NCBI RefSeq assembly: GCF_004570325.1
Contig: NZ_SPQO01000002.1
Coordinates: 124,001-188,000 of the forward strand
Source of the DNA: Mycobacterium sp. PS03-16
Lineage (GTDB): Bacteria > Actinomycetota > Actinomycetes > Mycobacteriales > Mycobacteriaceae
Length of the DNA stretch: 64,000 nt
Reading direction: 5' to 3'
Part shown: piece by piece, positions 16,671 to 25,318 of the stretch
How the letters are laid out: each line of letters opens with the position of its first letter
Numbering within the stretch: the stretch's first letter is position 1
Notes under the pieces: model-generated
What the model saw: the letters and a program-made list of their open reading frames with translations, nothing else
The model's database searches: none
What the model was told of the DNA's origin: nothing
Made by a program: the position numbers and the translations under genes

Positions 16671-17249
16671 GGTTGAGGACCTTAGAAGTGTTCGGGCCGA
16701 GCAGGCCACCACCACAGCCACATTCGTCGCCCACGACTTTTTTCGTCCGCCCTCCTGACCGCTTCACCGTCGCCACCCTCAACCCACCGTCACCCACCCC
16801 ACTCGCCAACCACCGCACCCACCGCCAGCCGCCCTCCTCACACCCCGTTTACAGCCCGCCGACAGACCACACACCTCTTGCACTAAGGGACCGATCCGCC
16901 CGCTTATCGACGGATGAAGTGCGGAGGACTTCCAAATCCCGGTGTACTTCTCACCCGGCGTCGCGAGGGTGGCGAGGCCTGCAAACGTCGCAAATCCTCT
17001 CTCGGGAAACAGAGAAGCGCCATTAAGGACAGGCTGGGACGGCGCGGCCAGCAGCGAGCGCCCCGACCGCGTACATGCGTGGGGCGTGCCACCGCTGCCG
17101 CGCCGACCATCCCGCCCCGAGTCTGCTGACATGCCCGAAAACGTGATTCGCTATCGGAGCTCCGAGCGCTGCTGGACGAGTCTTCATGTCCGTCGCGGAT
17201 CGAACTCTCAATCACTGGAGAGCTTGGCTGTCGACCCTCAGGAACTAAG
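16671..17249. other. Intergenic region, nothing recognised
   Basis: About 580 bp between the coiled-coil hypothetical gene and the NACHT gene, which diverge from it. It must hold both promoters, but I see no clear operator, repeat or RNA gene. Short overlapping frames on the plus strand (16942-17337) have no recognisable content. Confidence 0.4.
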
Positions 17250-19610
17250 GTGCTTCGCATGGCAGGCGACTGGGCGATGGAGGAGCTCGGCCCACGCGCG
17301 TTCGAGCAACTCGCGGTCGCCTTGGCCGCCAAAGTGATCGGCCCTGATATCGAGGTGTACGGTTCCGGAAAAGACGGCGGCCGTGAAGCCACCTATGACG
17401 GCCCGATCGACTGGCGACGCATCAACTCCGAGGCCCGGGTGGTCGGCCCGAACAACGCTTGGGCAGGGTATACCGTCGTGCAGGCCAAACAGCGCGAACG
17501 GCTGGTCTCCCCCGCCAACGATTTGAGTTGGTTGAAGAAGCAAATCCGCGAGGAACTCAACGACTGGGACGCCGGAAAGCGTAGCCGCCTACCCAAGAAC
17601 TTGTTGTTTGTCACCAACGTTCGACTGTCGGCCGACGACGAGGTCGGTGGCGTCGATCAGATCAATAAGTTCATCAAGTCCGAACTTGATAAAGACCGGC
17701 ACAACTACGACGGCCAGCTCGTCGCCACGCTCCGCCTGCGTGGGCTCGAAGACGTGTTCGTCTGGCATCGCGACACGGTCAACGCCCTAATCTCGGGCCA
17801 CACCAGCATCCGGGACGCATTCCCGGCACTACTCACGGTCGGCGACATTCTCACCAGGCTCGCTGCCATGCCCGGCAGGATCGACCCCGAGCACTTGGCC
17901 CCTATCCTGATCGGGCATGCCCAAAGCGCGTTGCGTCACGAGCAGTGGCTGCGATTCGACGAAGCCGGCGATTCCCCCGAGACGCGCCACCCTATCGACC
18001 AGATCATCGTTGACCTGCCCGCCCGCGACCAGGACGCGCACCGAACCCCGTCAGTGCTCGACCGGGTGCTTCGCCGCGCCGACCAGATCGCCCGTGCGTC
18101 GGTTTGGCGGTCCCCGCACCCGCGGCACCTGGTTATCACCGGGGCGCCGGGAAACGGCAAGAGCACCCTGGCCCAATACCTCACCCAGCTATACCGGGCC
18201 CAGTTCGCTGCGCGCGAGGCAAACGAAGCCAGCATCACCGCTCTTGTCGATCGAACTAAAAAGTCCTTAGAACGCATCGGTGTCGCGCCACCGGCGAGCC
18301 TGCGCTGGCCGCTGCGAGTTGAACTGGCGAAAATGGCTACAGAGATGGGCCCCGCCGGCGGCCCAGATCTCAAACGTTGGCTGGCCGAGCGCGTCACCGA
18401 ACGCGCCGGATTGGATATTCAGCCAGCCACCCTCGACCTTTGGATCAAGGCCTGGCCGACGCTGCTAGTGTTCGACGGGCTCGACGAGGTGACTGCCCCC
18501 GCGCTGCGGCACCGTGTCATTGATGAGATCACCGGGCTGATGGAAAGCGCTGACGCCGCCGACGCTGACCTGCTGATTGTCATCACCACCCGGCGCACCG
18601 GCTACACCGAACGCATAATGCCAGAACACTTCGACCAACTCGATCTTGATTATCTGTCCGTCGAAGAAGCCAGCCAGTATGGCCACCACATCACACGCCA
18701 GCGCCTCGTCGACGACGCGCCACACCGAGACCTGGTGCTCTCGCGCTTTGACACCGCCACAAAGGACCCAGCAATGGAGCGGCTGCTGCAGACCCCGCTT
18801 CAGGTACTGATCCTGACTATTATCCTGGGTAGCACCGGCACTTTGCCCACAAGCCGCTACCTGCTGTTTTGGAACTACTTCGAAACCGTCTTTAAACGGG
18901 AGGCCGGCAAGGACACCACATATCGCTCATTCTTCCGTGACCACCGCGAAGCCATTACCGATCTACATCAGCTGGTTGGGCTGCTGTTGCAGATTGACTG
19001 CGAATCTACCGGGGAGATCCACGCCCGCATGCCTCGCACTCAATTGCACGACCTCGCTCGCCAGTACATGCTCGATGATGGCCATGACGACAATGACGCC
19101 ACCGAATTTGCCACCAGGGTCTTCGCCGTCGCCACCCAGCGCCTCGTCCTACTTTCCACCGATAAGGACGACACGGTGTCGTTCGACGTACGCAGCCTGC
19201 AGGAACTCATGGCTGGCTGCGCCCTCGTCGACGGCAACGATGACGCCATCCGCGCGAACCTGACCACTACCGCATTCAGCCCGCACTGGAGAAACACATG
19301 GCTGTTCGCCGCCGGACGACTCTTCGACGACAGCCGACACCGGCGTGACCTTGTCCTAGACATCGTCGAGCACTGCGACAACCGCGGCCATTGGCCGGCT
19401 TGGCTCTATCCCGCGGCACCGGAACTGGCGGCGTACTTGCTCGAGGACGGGCTAGCCGCAGCTAAACCCAACGACCAACGCCGCCTCGTTGACGTGGCCC
19501 TGCGTTGCCTCGGGGACCCATCCCGCAAGAGCCGGAAGCAGTCGCACTCGGCCTCAAGATCGCGTCCTCGCTGCAGAAACTGCATGCCGCCCATATCCGC
19601 AACGCCATAA
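17250..19610 (+). CDS. Nuclease-NACHT (STAND) NTPase, probable anti-phage protein, frameshifted near the end
   Basis: Long reading frame from GTG 17250 (an internal ATG at 17259 is an alternative). The N-terminal 85 residues or so look like a PD-(D/E)xK nuclease of the Mrr type (GSGKDGGREA, then VVQAKQRE). A NACHT/STAND ATPase follows: P-loop ITGAPGNGKSTL at about 296-307, Walker B LLVFDGLDEVT near 405, and a helical region after that. Bacterial NACHT and Avs proteins with N-terminal nucleases sense phage proteins and then cut DNA. The normal C-terminal sensor continues in another frame (19518-20143). The last 30 or so residues of this frame (from DPSRKSRKQS) are out-of-frame sequence. Confidence 0.8.
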   Translation: MLRMAGDWAMEELGPRAFEQLAVALAAKVIGPDIEVYGSGKDGGREATYDGPIDWRRINSEARVVGPNNAWAGYTVVQAKQRERLVSPANDLSWLKKQIREELNDWDAGKRSRLPKNLLFVTNVRLSADDEVGGVDQINKFIKSELDKDRHNYDGQLVATLRLRGLEDVFVWHRDTVNALISGHTSIRDAFPALLTVGDILTRLAAMPGRIDPEHLAPILIGHAQSALRHEQWLRFDEAGDSPETRHPIDQIIVDLPARDQDAHRTPSVLDRVLRRADQIARASVWRSPHPRHLVITGAPGNGKSTLAQYLTQLYRAQFAAREANEASITALVDRTKKSLERIGVAPPASLRWPLRVELAKMATEMGPAGGPDLKRWLAERVTERAGLDIQPATLDLWIKAWPTLLVFDGLDEVTAPALRHRVIDEITGLMESADAADADLLIVITTRRTGYTERIMPEHFDQLDLDYLSVEEASQYGHHITRQRLVDDAPHRDLVLSRFDTATKDPAMERLLQTPLQVLILTIILGSTGTLPTSRYLLFWNYFETVFKREAGKDTTYRSFFRDHREAITDLHQLVGLLLQIDCESTGEIHARMPRTQLHDLARQYMLDDGHDDNDATEFATRVFAVATQRLVLLSTDKDDTVSFDVRSLQELMAGCALVDGNDDAIRANLTTTAFSPHWRNTWLFAAGRLFDDSRHRRDLVLDIVEHCDNRGHWPAWLYPAAPELAAYLLEDGLAAAKPNDQRRLVDVALRCLGDPSRKSRKQSHSASRSRPRCRNCMPPISATP

Positions 19611-20143
19611 CCGCAGCCAACGCCAGCGCCGGTGTGCGTCAAGCAGTCGCCCGCATCCTCATGCACTACGAGACCTTCGGTTCCTCACGGGTTCCTGGCA
19701 GCTACACCTCGAAAGATCTGCAACGCGCCGCCGACATGTGGAGGTTCCAGATCCCCCGCGCTGCCAACAGCAACCGCATCACCGTCGCCACCCTGCTTCA
19801 ACCCACATTCGACGAACTATCCCGATGCGTCTCTGCCGGCACCGCCGAACTCGTCGCCAACGCAATTGATGAATACACCCAGCTGGTCATGACCCGAACC
19901 GAACGCGGCGACCTGTGGCCAGCAGTGTCTGCCGGGACAGCCAACTGGCCCAACACCATTGTTGCACTGCAAGATTCGGAAGCCACCGAACTACTTCAGA
20001 TCTGCCTGGGCGCTCTAACGCCTGACGATTGGGCGGCGCAATCGATGGTCGCTCACGGCGTGGGTGCCACGGCGGCCCGCCGCGAGATCGGCCACCGGCT
20101 TGTCGCCACGATCCCCCAGATCGACGTCGAAACGGCCATCTGA
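19518..20143 (+). pseudogene. Out-of-frame C-terminal part of the NACHT protein
   Basis: The upstream frame reads LRCLGDP and then turns to Ser/Arg-rich nonsense, while the next frame gives a natural continuation (PIPQEPEAVALGLKIASS onward to a stop at 20143). One missing base in the CCC run at about 19517-19519 explains the shift. If repaired, the protein would be about 964 residues. This segment is helical, with no motif I recognise, and corresponds to the C-terminal sensor region of NACHT proteins, which determines what is detected. Confidence 0.7.
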
Positions 20144-20233
20144 GTATGCAGTGCCGAAGTGCCGCGGGAGGGGATTCCGCCAGTGCAAGGCGGCATTTAC
20201 TGCCTCCGTACGCCATCGGGTTCGGCGGACACC

Positions 20234-21652
20234 TCAGTCAGCTGCCAACGCCTCCGACGCAGCCCTTGCCAAGGCAACAGCGCGTCCCTTCGTTGTTGGA
20301 TTCGAGGTGACGTCGTCATACTTAAGCTGTCGAGCAGCGAATCCAAACACCATCGCCCATTTCTCGCGGTCACTCATCGAAGCTTGGTCTATCCAGTCGA
20401 GGCACACCTGGACCCACTGTGGGATGGGACACCCATCCAAGAACTGCGCCGTCCACAGGTGTGCACACTGAGCGAGAGTAGGCCACACGCCATCCCTCAG
20501 CGGGGATGCGCGGTGAAAAACTGGAGACAGCAGACTAGTGATGGGATCTAGGATCCGCGAGCCAATAGTTTCGCTGTCAAAGTCAATCACCACAGGACTA
20601 CTGCTCACCAAAAGTATGTTCCCCGGATGAAGATCACCGTGCTGCGGAACGACAGCCGTAGTGGCACCCACGCTCGCTCGTGGACAAAGAATTCCTTCCT
20701 CTGCGAGCAGCTGACGCGCGGATTCATAGCTGATTAGCGGGTCAATCAGCTCCTCCAGCGTGCGTGTCACCTGCGCACCGTGCAGACTGGCAATCATCAC
20801 CTCAGCCACACTGCTCAAGGCAGCGGAAGCGATGTCTTCACCGGTCATCAACAGTTCCAATAGCGATACCGGGTTTTCACCAGCGAGCTGCATGATTTGC
20901 GCCGTCTTTCCATTGCATACGCCGCTAACTACCGCTACAGGCGCTGCGACGAACGGCGCGGGAAGAATGGTGTGAAGGCCGCCAGCGGAAGCACCGGAGA
21001 TAGGCTTCGATGAAGACTTCACGACCACCGAGCAAATCAGGCGTCCCTCCTTGTCTTTGACCTTGCACCACCAAACCGGATCTTCGGTTAGACCTCCGAA
21101 CAACGGGACAGCTTCTACTGAAGCTCCGCCGTAATGCCTGGCAACCCTTTTTAGAATTCGCCGGTTCAACCGAGCCGTTACGTCGGTACCAGGAACTCCA
21201 GCTACATCTACATCGCTAATCTTATTGAGATGGACCAGCAGCCCATCGATATAATCAGCAAATTCTGGCGCCTGTCCCTTTTCAAAAGGGTAGACGCGAT
21301 CTACGTGGTCGCCGTAGCCTCCCAGCTGCACAACCCCTCGCCCCTTCGTGAACTGGGCGTGCGGGAAATCAGTATGACCGGTAAAAATAACGAAAGGGCT
21401 ATCCGGTAGTTTCTCGAGCAATAGATCCAGCAGCTCGTCGCCAGTTGCGTCAGCTGGCTCATCAGTATTAGATCGGGGCAGTCGGCGGTCCAGCACTACC
21501 AAGTCCACGGGACGATCGACGGAATCGACATTCTTTAGCGCCGTATCGTAATCCTCGAATACCGTAACTTCGAACCCGCGCTCACGAAGTATTTCAAGGT
21601 TAAAGTAGATTTGATCTGGGTCATCTTCGACCATCACAGCGTATCTAGCCAT
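20234..21652 (-). CDS. Receiver domain fused to an APH-like kinase/phosphotransferase
   Basis: A 472-residue fusion. Residues 1-135 are a response-regulator receiver: acidic residues in VEDDPDQ, phospho-acceptor Asp55 in VVLDRRLP, Thr in IFTGHTD, and Lys in YPFEKG. Residues 160-470 resemble the aminoglycoside/choline kinase fold: catalytic loop QHGDLHPGN (Asp340, Asn345), metal-binding IDFDSE (Asp357), and a possible ATP-binding Lys in VVVKSSSK. Substrate unknown. The ATG at 21652 follows AGGGG and overlaps the kinase gene stop by 8 bp; a longer frame to 21769 lies inside the upstream gene. It is the last gene of a three-gene operon and likely the effector, switched by phosphorylation from the adjacent histidine kinase. 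Confidence 0.82.
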   Translation of the reverse strand: MARYAVMVEDDPDQIYFNLEILRERGFEVTVFEDYDTALKNVDSVDRPVDLVVLDRRLPRSNTDEPADATGDELLDLLLEKLPDSPFVIFTGHTDFPHAQFTKGRGVVQLGGYGDHVDRVYPFEKGQAPEFADYIDGLLVHLNKISDVDVAGVPGTDVTARLNRRILKRVARHYGGASVEAVPLFGGLTEDPVWWCKVKDKEGRLICSVVVKSSSKPISGASAGGLHTILPAPFVAAPVAVVSGVCNGKTAQIMQLAGENPVSLLELLMTGEDIASAALSSVAEVMIASLHGAQVTRTLEELIDPLISYESARQLLAEEGILCPRASVGATTAVVPQHGDLHPGNILLVSSSPVVIDFDSETIGSRILDPITSLLSPVFHRASPLRDGVWPTLAQCAHLWTAQFLDGCPIPQWVQVCLDWIDQASMSDREKWAMVFGFAARQLKYDDVTSNPTTKGRAVALARAASEALAAD

Positions 21653-22508
21653 ACCGTTTCCCCCTAAGTGAGAATGTCGCCGTACCGCCTGTTGCCTGAA
21701 GGTCAAATTGATAGCCAAGCCGTCGCGACGAAAGTTCGATGATGGTGGTCCCAAGCCCACGATGCCCACTCTTGCTTGTTCGGCCCGTCGGAGACACTCC
21801 CGAATAATCGAAAGTTGTCCCGGAAAATCTATTGCGAATTGTCACCCAAAAGGCATCCGTTGCAACATTGCAGGTAATCAAGATCTGTTCGTTAGTTTCC
21901 CGGCTAGCTTCGACCGCGTTATGTATTGCGTTGGACAGTATCAAGGCCATCAAGCCGGGATCGGTATATATCTCGTCAGAATCGAGGCCAATGAGTTCTA
22001 AACGGATCGTTGAGGGTCGGTACTCGTCGGATATGCACGCAGATATCGCTTCGCTCAGCGACACAATCTTCCGCGTCGGCAGACGGTGCGCCGCTGCCAA
22101 ACTGCTCAAGCCATCTACGCGCCTGCGCAGGGCTTCAATAGCCCTGTTTGTTGCGGTGGCTTCAAAATCCGCAAGTTCTCGGCTCGCCGAGTACCGTACC
22201 CAGCCAATAGCAGGTTGCATTTCGTGCCGAATAATTCCAGATAGTTCGTTTAAGATTAGCGCTATATCGCTTTGTTTCTCTTGCGCATCTTGGAATTGAT
22301 CGAAATCATCGTCTTTTAAACTATCGATTTTGCCTAAAACTATTGATATTGCTCGACGAATTTGAGGGACGCCCTCCCGGTTAGCGATATCTAGGAGCGC
22401 CTCATGCATCGTCTCATTCGGCTCGTTATCAAGTAACCATTGAACAGCTTTCATGCGTTCGGATGGTAACGTCGATCTCAATGCGGCGCACACATCATCA
22501 TCAGTCAT
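21645..22508 (-). CDS. Soluble HEAT-type histidine kinase
   Basis: A 287-residue cytosolic kinase without membrane segments. The N-terminal 65 residues look like HEAT-type helical repeats (PSERMKAVQWLLDNEP, then VPQIRRAISIVLGK). The H-box shows His95 in LSGIIRHEMQPAIGW. The ATPase domain has an N-box (LSNAIHNAVEAS, Asn197), a G-box (SGHRGLGTTIIE), and a C-terminal TGGTATFSL. It overlaps the upstream ATPase gene by four bases (ATGA) and the downstream receiver-kinase gene by eight, so the three proteins are made together. It most likely phosphorylates Asp55 of the downstream receiver. Base composition is visibly less GC-rich than the chromosome. Confidence 0.83.
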   Translation of the reverse strand: MTDDDVCAALRSTLPSERMKAVQWLLDNEPNETMHEALLDIANREGVPQIRRAISIVLGKIDSLKDDDFDQFQDAQEKQSDIALILNELSGIIRHEMQPAIGWVRYSASRELADFEATATNRAIEALRRRVDGLSSLAAAHRLPTRKIVSLSEAISACISDEYRPSTIRLELIGLDSDEIYTDPGLMALILSNAIHNAVEASRETNEQILITCNVATDAFWVTIRNRFSGTTFDYSGVSPTGRTSKSGHRGLGTTIIELSSRRLGYQFDLQATGGTATFSLRGKRYG

Positions 22509-24334
22509 GTACTAATTCCGTGATCGCGATAAAACGCTGCCCGGCGCCTGAAAGCATCCTCGCCACCTTCCATTAAAGATGTTATCGCGTCTACTACTCG
22601 CTGATCACTGTATGCCCCTACGGTCGCTACGCTCCCCCGGCGTCCATCACTGGTAAGCCGCATAACGCAAACAGCCGAACCAAGTACTGGAATGTTCGCG
22701 TTATGCGTCGCAACGATAGTTTGCGCTCCTGCTGCACTACGCCTGTTAAGGCCAACCAGAACGCTATCTACGAGGAACGCGTTATCGAGATGATCCTCTG
22801 GCTGGTCAAGCAACAAGGTCCTGGTGTGCTCGGTCAGCAAGATTGGTAAAGTGACCGCACATTTCTGCCCAGTTGACAGCGTATCCACACTTTTGAGTTC
22901 GGTGCCGTCCATTAAAAGAAAGTCAGCCATATCATCCAGCGAGATCATTGACAGCTCTGATAGTAAATCGGCGCTATCGAGCCGCTCGAGGACGCGGCCC
23001 ATGCGATCGATTGGCAGTTCGGCAACGGCTGCCGCCGACGCCGCATCTCCTTTTTCTACATAGTTCAAAAGCTGTCGCGGTAGTACGTTCCTAGCAAGCG
23101 AATCAGCAATTGATGCGTACTTTAAGCCGCTGCCCTGCAGCGACGAACTCAGGAAGTTTCGAAAAGTTCTGGTATCTGCCAAATGCTCGATTGTCACCGT
23201 AATCCGCGAACTAAGGTCTCGCGATACGTTGGTAGCTACTTCCAATCTGACCTGATAGAGCTCTTCTCTGGCCCTCTCGGCAGAGTCGAGGAGTCGCTCG
23301 CGCTCCTCGTGAATGGTCGCGTAACGACGAGCCAGCTCTGCCAACCGCGCCTTCTCCACCTCAACCCGCTCAAGTTCAGCTCGAACTCGGCGAATCCGTG
23401 AAGTCAACTCACCAAGCCCACGTTCCGCCTCGTTGAGCTCCTGCCGTATTGGTTCGGCTTGGCTTCTCAGCTCCAGTTCCAGTTGCGCGCGAGTTTGGTG
23501 TGAAGTCTTGAGCTTAGTTACGGACGTCGATAATTCCTGAGTCAACTCCGCTGCCGAGTTATAAAACCGCTGGAGCCGCGGTCGAATGAAGGCTTCGTCT
23601 TCGGCCGGGATTGAAACGCCCAACAGTCGCTCTGCATCGTCAACCGCTCCTGCGAAACTATTACTTAATTCTTCAAGCTGATCCCTTGCGTAGGCCGACT
23701 CTGCTTGCTGCGTCTGCAATACAAGTAAGGAATTCTCTAGTGTCCTAAGTATCTCTCGCCTAGCCGTCAAAGATGCCGAAGCATTGGTCATCATTTCGTT
23801 TTCTTCGGCGATCAGGCTGTCGAGATCTGACTTAAGCAGTGTCTCGACGTCCGTTCTATCCCTGAGCTCTTCCATTTCGCGCCTGAGTTCGGATAGCTGA
23901 CGAGTTCTTACTTCAATCTCGTCGCTGTCGAGCGAAGAGGGCTTCACTTTTGCGCGGAAGTCGATCAGTCTGAGCCGACTGTCTGGGTCTGACGCGATTG
24001 TTTCAAGTTCGTTCTGGCCCAACACCAATGCATTGACCGCAAACTCAGGACGCCGCCCCCCACCCTCAGCGTCGACGATCAGCCGATACGAAGAGTCGCG
24101 ATCTTCGACGTCCATCACGACCTCGCCATCCCCAAGCATCGAGCGGATGCGCCTGGTCTCATGCTCATGGCGTTTCTTGTCCGCATGGGGTGTGCCGAGC
24201 GCGTGACCCATCAGCTCAAGGAGGGTCGTCTTGCCGGAGCCTCGCGCACCAATGACCACATTGAGGCCCTCCTCGAACCTGACGTCGAGTCCCGTCAGAA
24301 AGCCACCTGTCACCCTCAGTCGCGATATCCACAC
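22505..24334 (-). CDS. SMC/RecF-like ABC-type ATPase with coiled coil
   Basis: A 609-residue ATPase starting with GTG at 24334. Walker A is GARGSGKTTLLE at about 29-40. A long coiled-coil middle (about 130-400) separates it from the ABC signature (LSTGQKCAVTLPILL), Walker B (LLLDQPEDHLDN) and H-loop (VATHNANIP). The DQPEDxLDN signature is shared by DNA-related and defence ATPases of the RecF/SMC class, including those of PARIS-type and TrlF-type systems. It is the first gene of an operon with a histidine kinase and a receiver-kinase fusion, and may be the sensor that binds DNA or a phage product and controls the kinase. That role is inferred. Confidence 0.85.
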   Translation of the reverse strand: MWISRLRVTGGFLTGLDVRFEEGLNVVIGARGSGKTTLLELMGHALGTPHADKKRHEHETRRIRSMLGDGEVVMDVEDRDSSYRLIVDAEGGGRRPEFAVNALVLGQNELETIASDPDSRLRLIDFRAKVKPSSLDSDEIEVRTRQLSELRREMEELRDRTDVETLLKSDLDSLIAEENEMMTNASASLTARREILRTLENSLLVLQTQQAESAYARDQLEELSNSFAGAVDDAERLLGVSIPAEDEAFIRPRLQRFYNSAAELTQELSTSVTKLKTSHQTRAQLELELRSQAEPIRQELNEAERGLGELTSRIRRVRAELERVEVEKARLAELARRYATIHEERERLLDSAERAREELYQVRLEVATNVSRDLSSRITVTIEHLADTRTFRNFLSSSLQGSGLKYASIADSLARNVLPRQLLNYVEKGDAASAAAVAELPIDRMGRVLERLDSADLLSELSMISLDDMADFLLMDGTELKSVDTLSTGQKCAVTLPILLTEHTRTLLLDQPEDHLDNAFLVDSVLVGLNRRSAAGAQTIVATHNANIPVLGSAVCVMRLTSDGRRGSVATVGAYSDQRVVDAITSLMEGGEDAFRRRAAFYRDHGIST

Positions 24335-24776
24335 AGTGGGTAATCATCGCCCATCGGGCTAGCCGATTGCCCCAATGACTCAACTTCTGAAGCGGCCAGC
24401 GACAAGCTGGCCCCGCCGCGCACCTGAAGACTCTGATCGTCTCCCACAGCACAATCATCCGTGGCCTCCCTTCACACAGCTCCTTGAGGGACCGGCCGAC
24501 CTGCCTTTGAGCGAGCTCACCCGACTATCTCAGCCAAATCGCCTGGTGCGGGGTTTAGGACGAGAGGGTTCGAGGTTCGGGGCACCGCGACCGACACGGA
24601 TCAATATGCCGCTACCACACATACGCTGAAACGAACGGATCGGTATCGCAGTAGATACCGCAGTGGTTTCGTTCTTCCTCTACTTCGGCCAACGCAACCA
24701 ACGCCATACCCGCTGCTTGAGACACCATTCCCAGTGACGACCCGAGCCAGCAAACACAACAAACGTCCAGTTCAGA
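24335..24776. other. Island end, no gene seen
   Basis: About 440 bp between the ATPase gene start and the tRNA-Leu remnant. It should carry the promoter of the three-gene operon. A small perfect stem (CGGTATC at 24641-24647 with GATACCG at 24654-24660) lies in it and might be part of a recombination site, but there is no supporting evidence. No integrase gene or complete attachment repeat can be identified. Confidence 0.4.
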
Positions 24777-24818
24777 GGATTTTAAGTCCGCTGCCTCTGC
24801 CAATTGGGCTATGGGGGC
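24777..24818 (-). tRNA. 5' part of a tRNA-Leu(UAA) gene, truncated
   Basis: Reading the minus strand from 24818, the acceptor 5' strand GCCCCCA, the D-arm and the anticodon arm (GCGGA, loop CTTAAAA with anticodon TAA) are all recognisable. After TCC at 24777 the sequence departs from a tRNA: the last two stem bases do not pair, and no T-arm, 3' acceptor strand or GGTTCGA motif follows. The gene is therefore cut inside the 3' strand of the anticodon stem. The 5' end faces the chromosomal core and the break faces the island, as expected if the island inserted in the tRNA gene. The missing 3' half is not in this window. Confidence 0.78.
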
Positions 24819-24910
24819 TCTCGCAGGTCAGACCTTATTGCATGGCCCACCAACAGCGCGGCCGCCCGGGTTGGGGGCATACAGCGCTCCCCCGCACCGT
24901 TGCCCGGAGT

Positions 24911-25318
24911 ATGCCCATCGAACTGATCAACCCGCCCGGCCTGCCCGCCGTCGACGTCTACCGCCAGGTCGCGGTGGCCACCGGCTCCAAGCTCGTGTTC
25001 ATCGCCGGCCAGGTCGCTCGCGACCCGGACGGCGCCAAGGTCGGCGAGGGTGACCTCGCCACCCAGGTCGAACAGTGCTACCTCAACATCGGCACCGCGC
25101 TGGCCGCCGTCGGCGCCACCTTTGACGATGTCGCCAAGCTGACCGTCTACCTCGTCGACTGGACGCCCGACAAGATGGGCCAGTTCGTCGACGGCGTCGC
25201 CCGCGCATCGGCCAGGCTCGGCATCACCGCGCTGCCTCCCCTGACCGGCATCGGCGTCGCCACCCTCGCCGAACCCGACCTGCTCGTCGAGGTCGAGGCG
25301 ACAGCGGTTCTGGCCTAG
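24911..25318 (+). CDS. RidA (YjgF/YER057c) family deaminase
   Basis: A 135-residue protein covering the whole family length. The typical motifs FIAGQVARDPDG, a mid-protein segment (VEQCYLNIGTALAAVG) and a C-terminal LLVEVEATAV are present. RidA proteins hydrolyse reactive enamine/imine intermediates released by PLP enzymes. The usual catalytic Arg near the C-terminus is not obvious here (PDLLVEVEA), so it may belong to a Rid subgroup of different activity. The start at 24911 is chosen because the upstream extension runs through the tRNA-Leu remnant. It is the first chromosomal gene to the right of the island and converges on the gene at 25315-26001. Confidence 0.82.
   Translation: MPIELINPPGLPAVDVYRQVAVATGSKLVFIAGQVARDPDGAKVGEGDLATQVEQCYLNIGTALAAVGATFDDVAKLTVYLVDWTPDKMGQFVDGVARASARLGITALPPLTGIGVATLAEPDLLVEVEATAVLA

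Noticed and set aside
24641..24660. Small hairpin near the island end as an attachment site
   Set aside because: The stem is only 7 bp, no second copy was found, and no integrase gene is present to link it to.
1..24776. Search for the missing 3' half of tRNA-Leu within the island
   Set aside because: No GGTTCGA-type T-arm with a matching acceptor strand was seen in the window on the expected strand.
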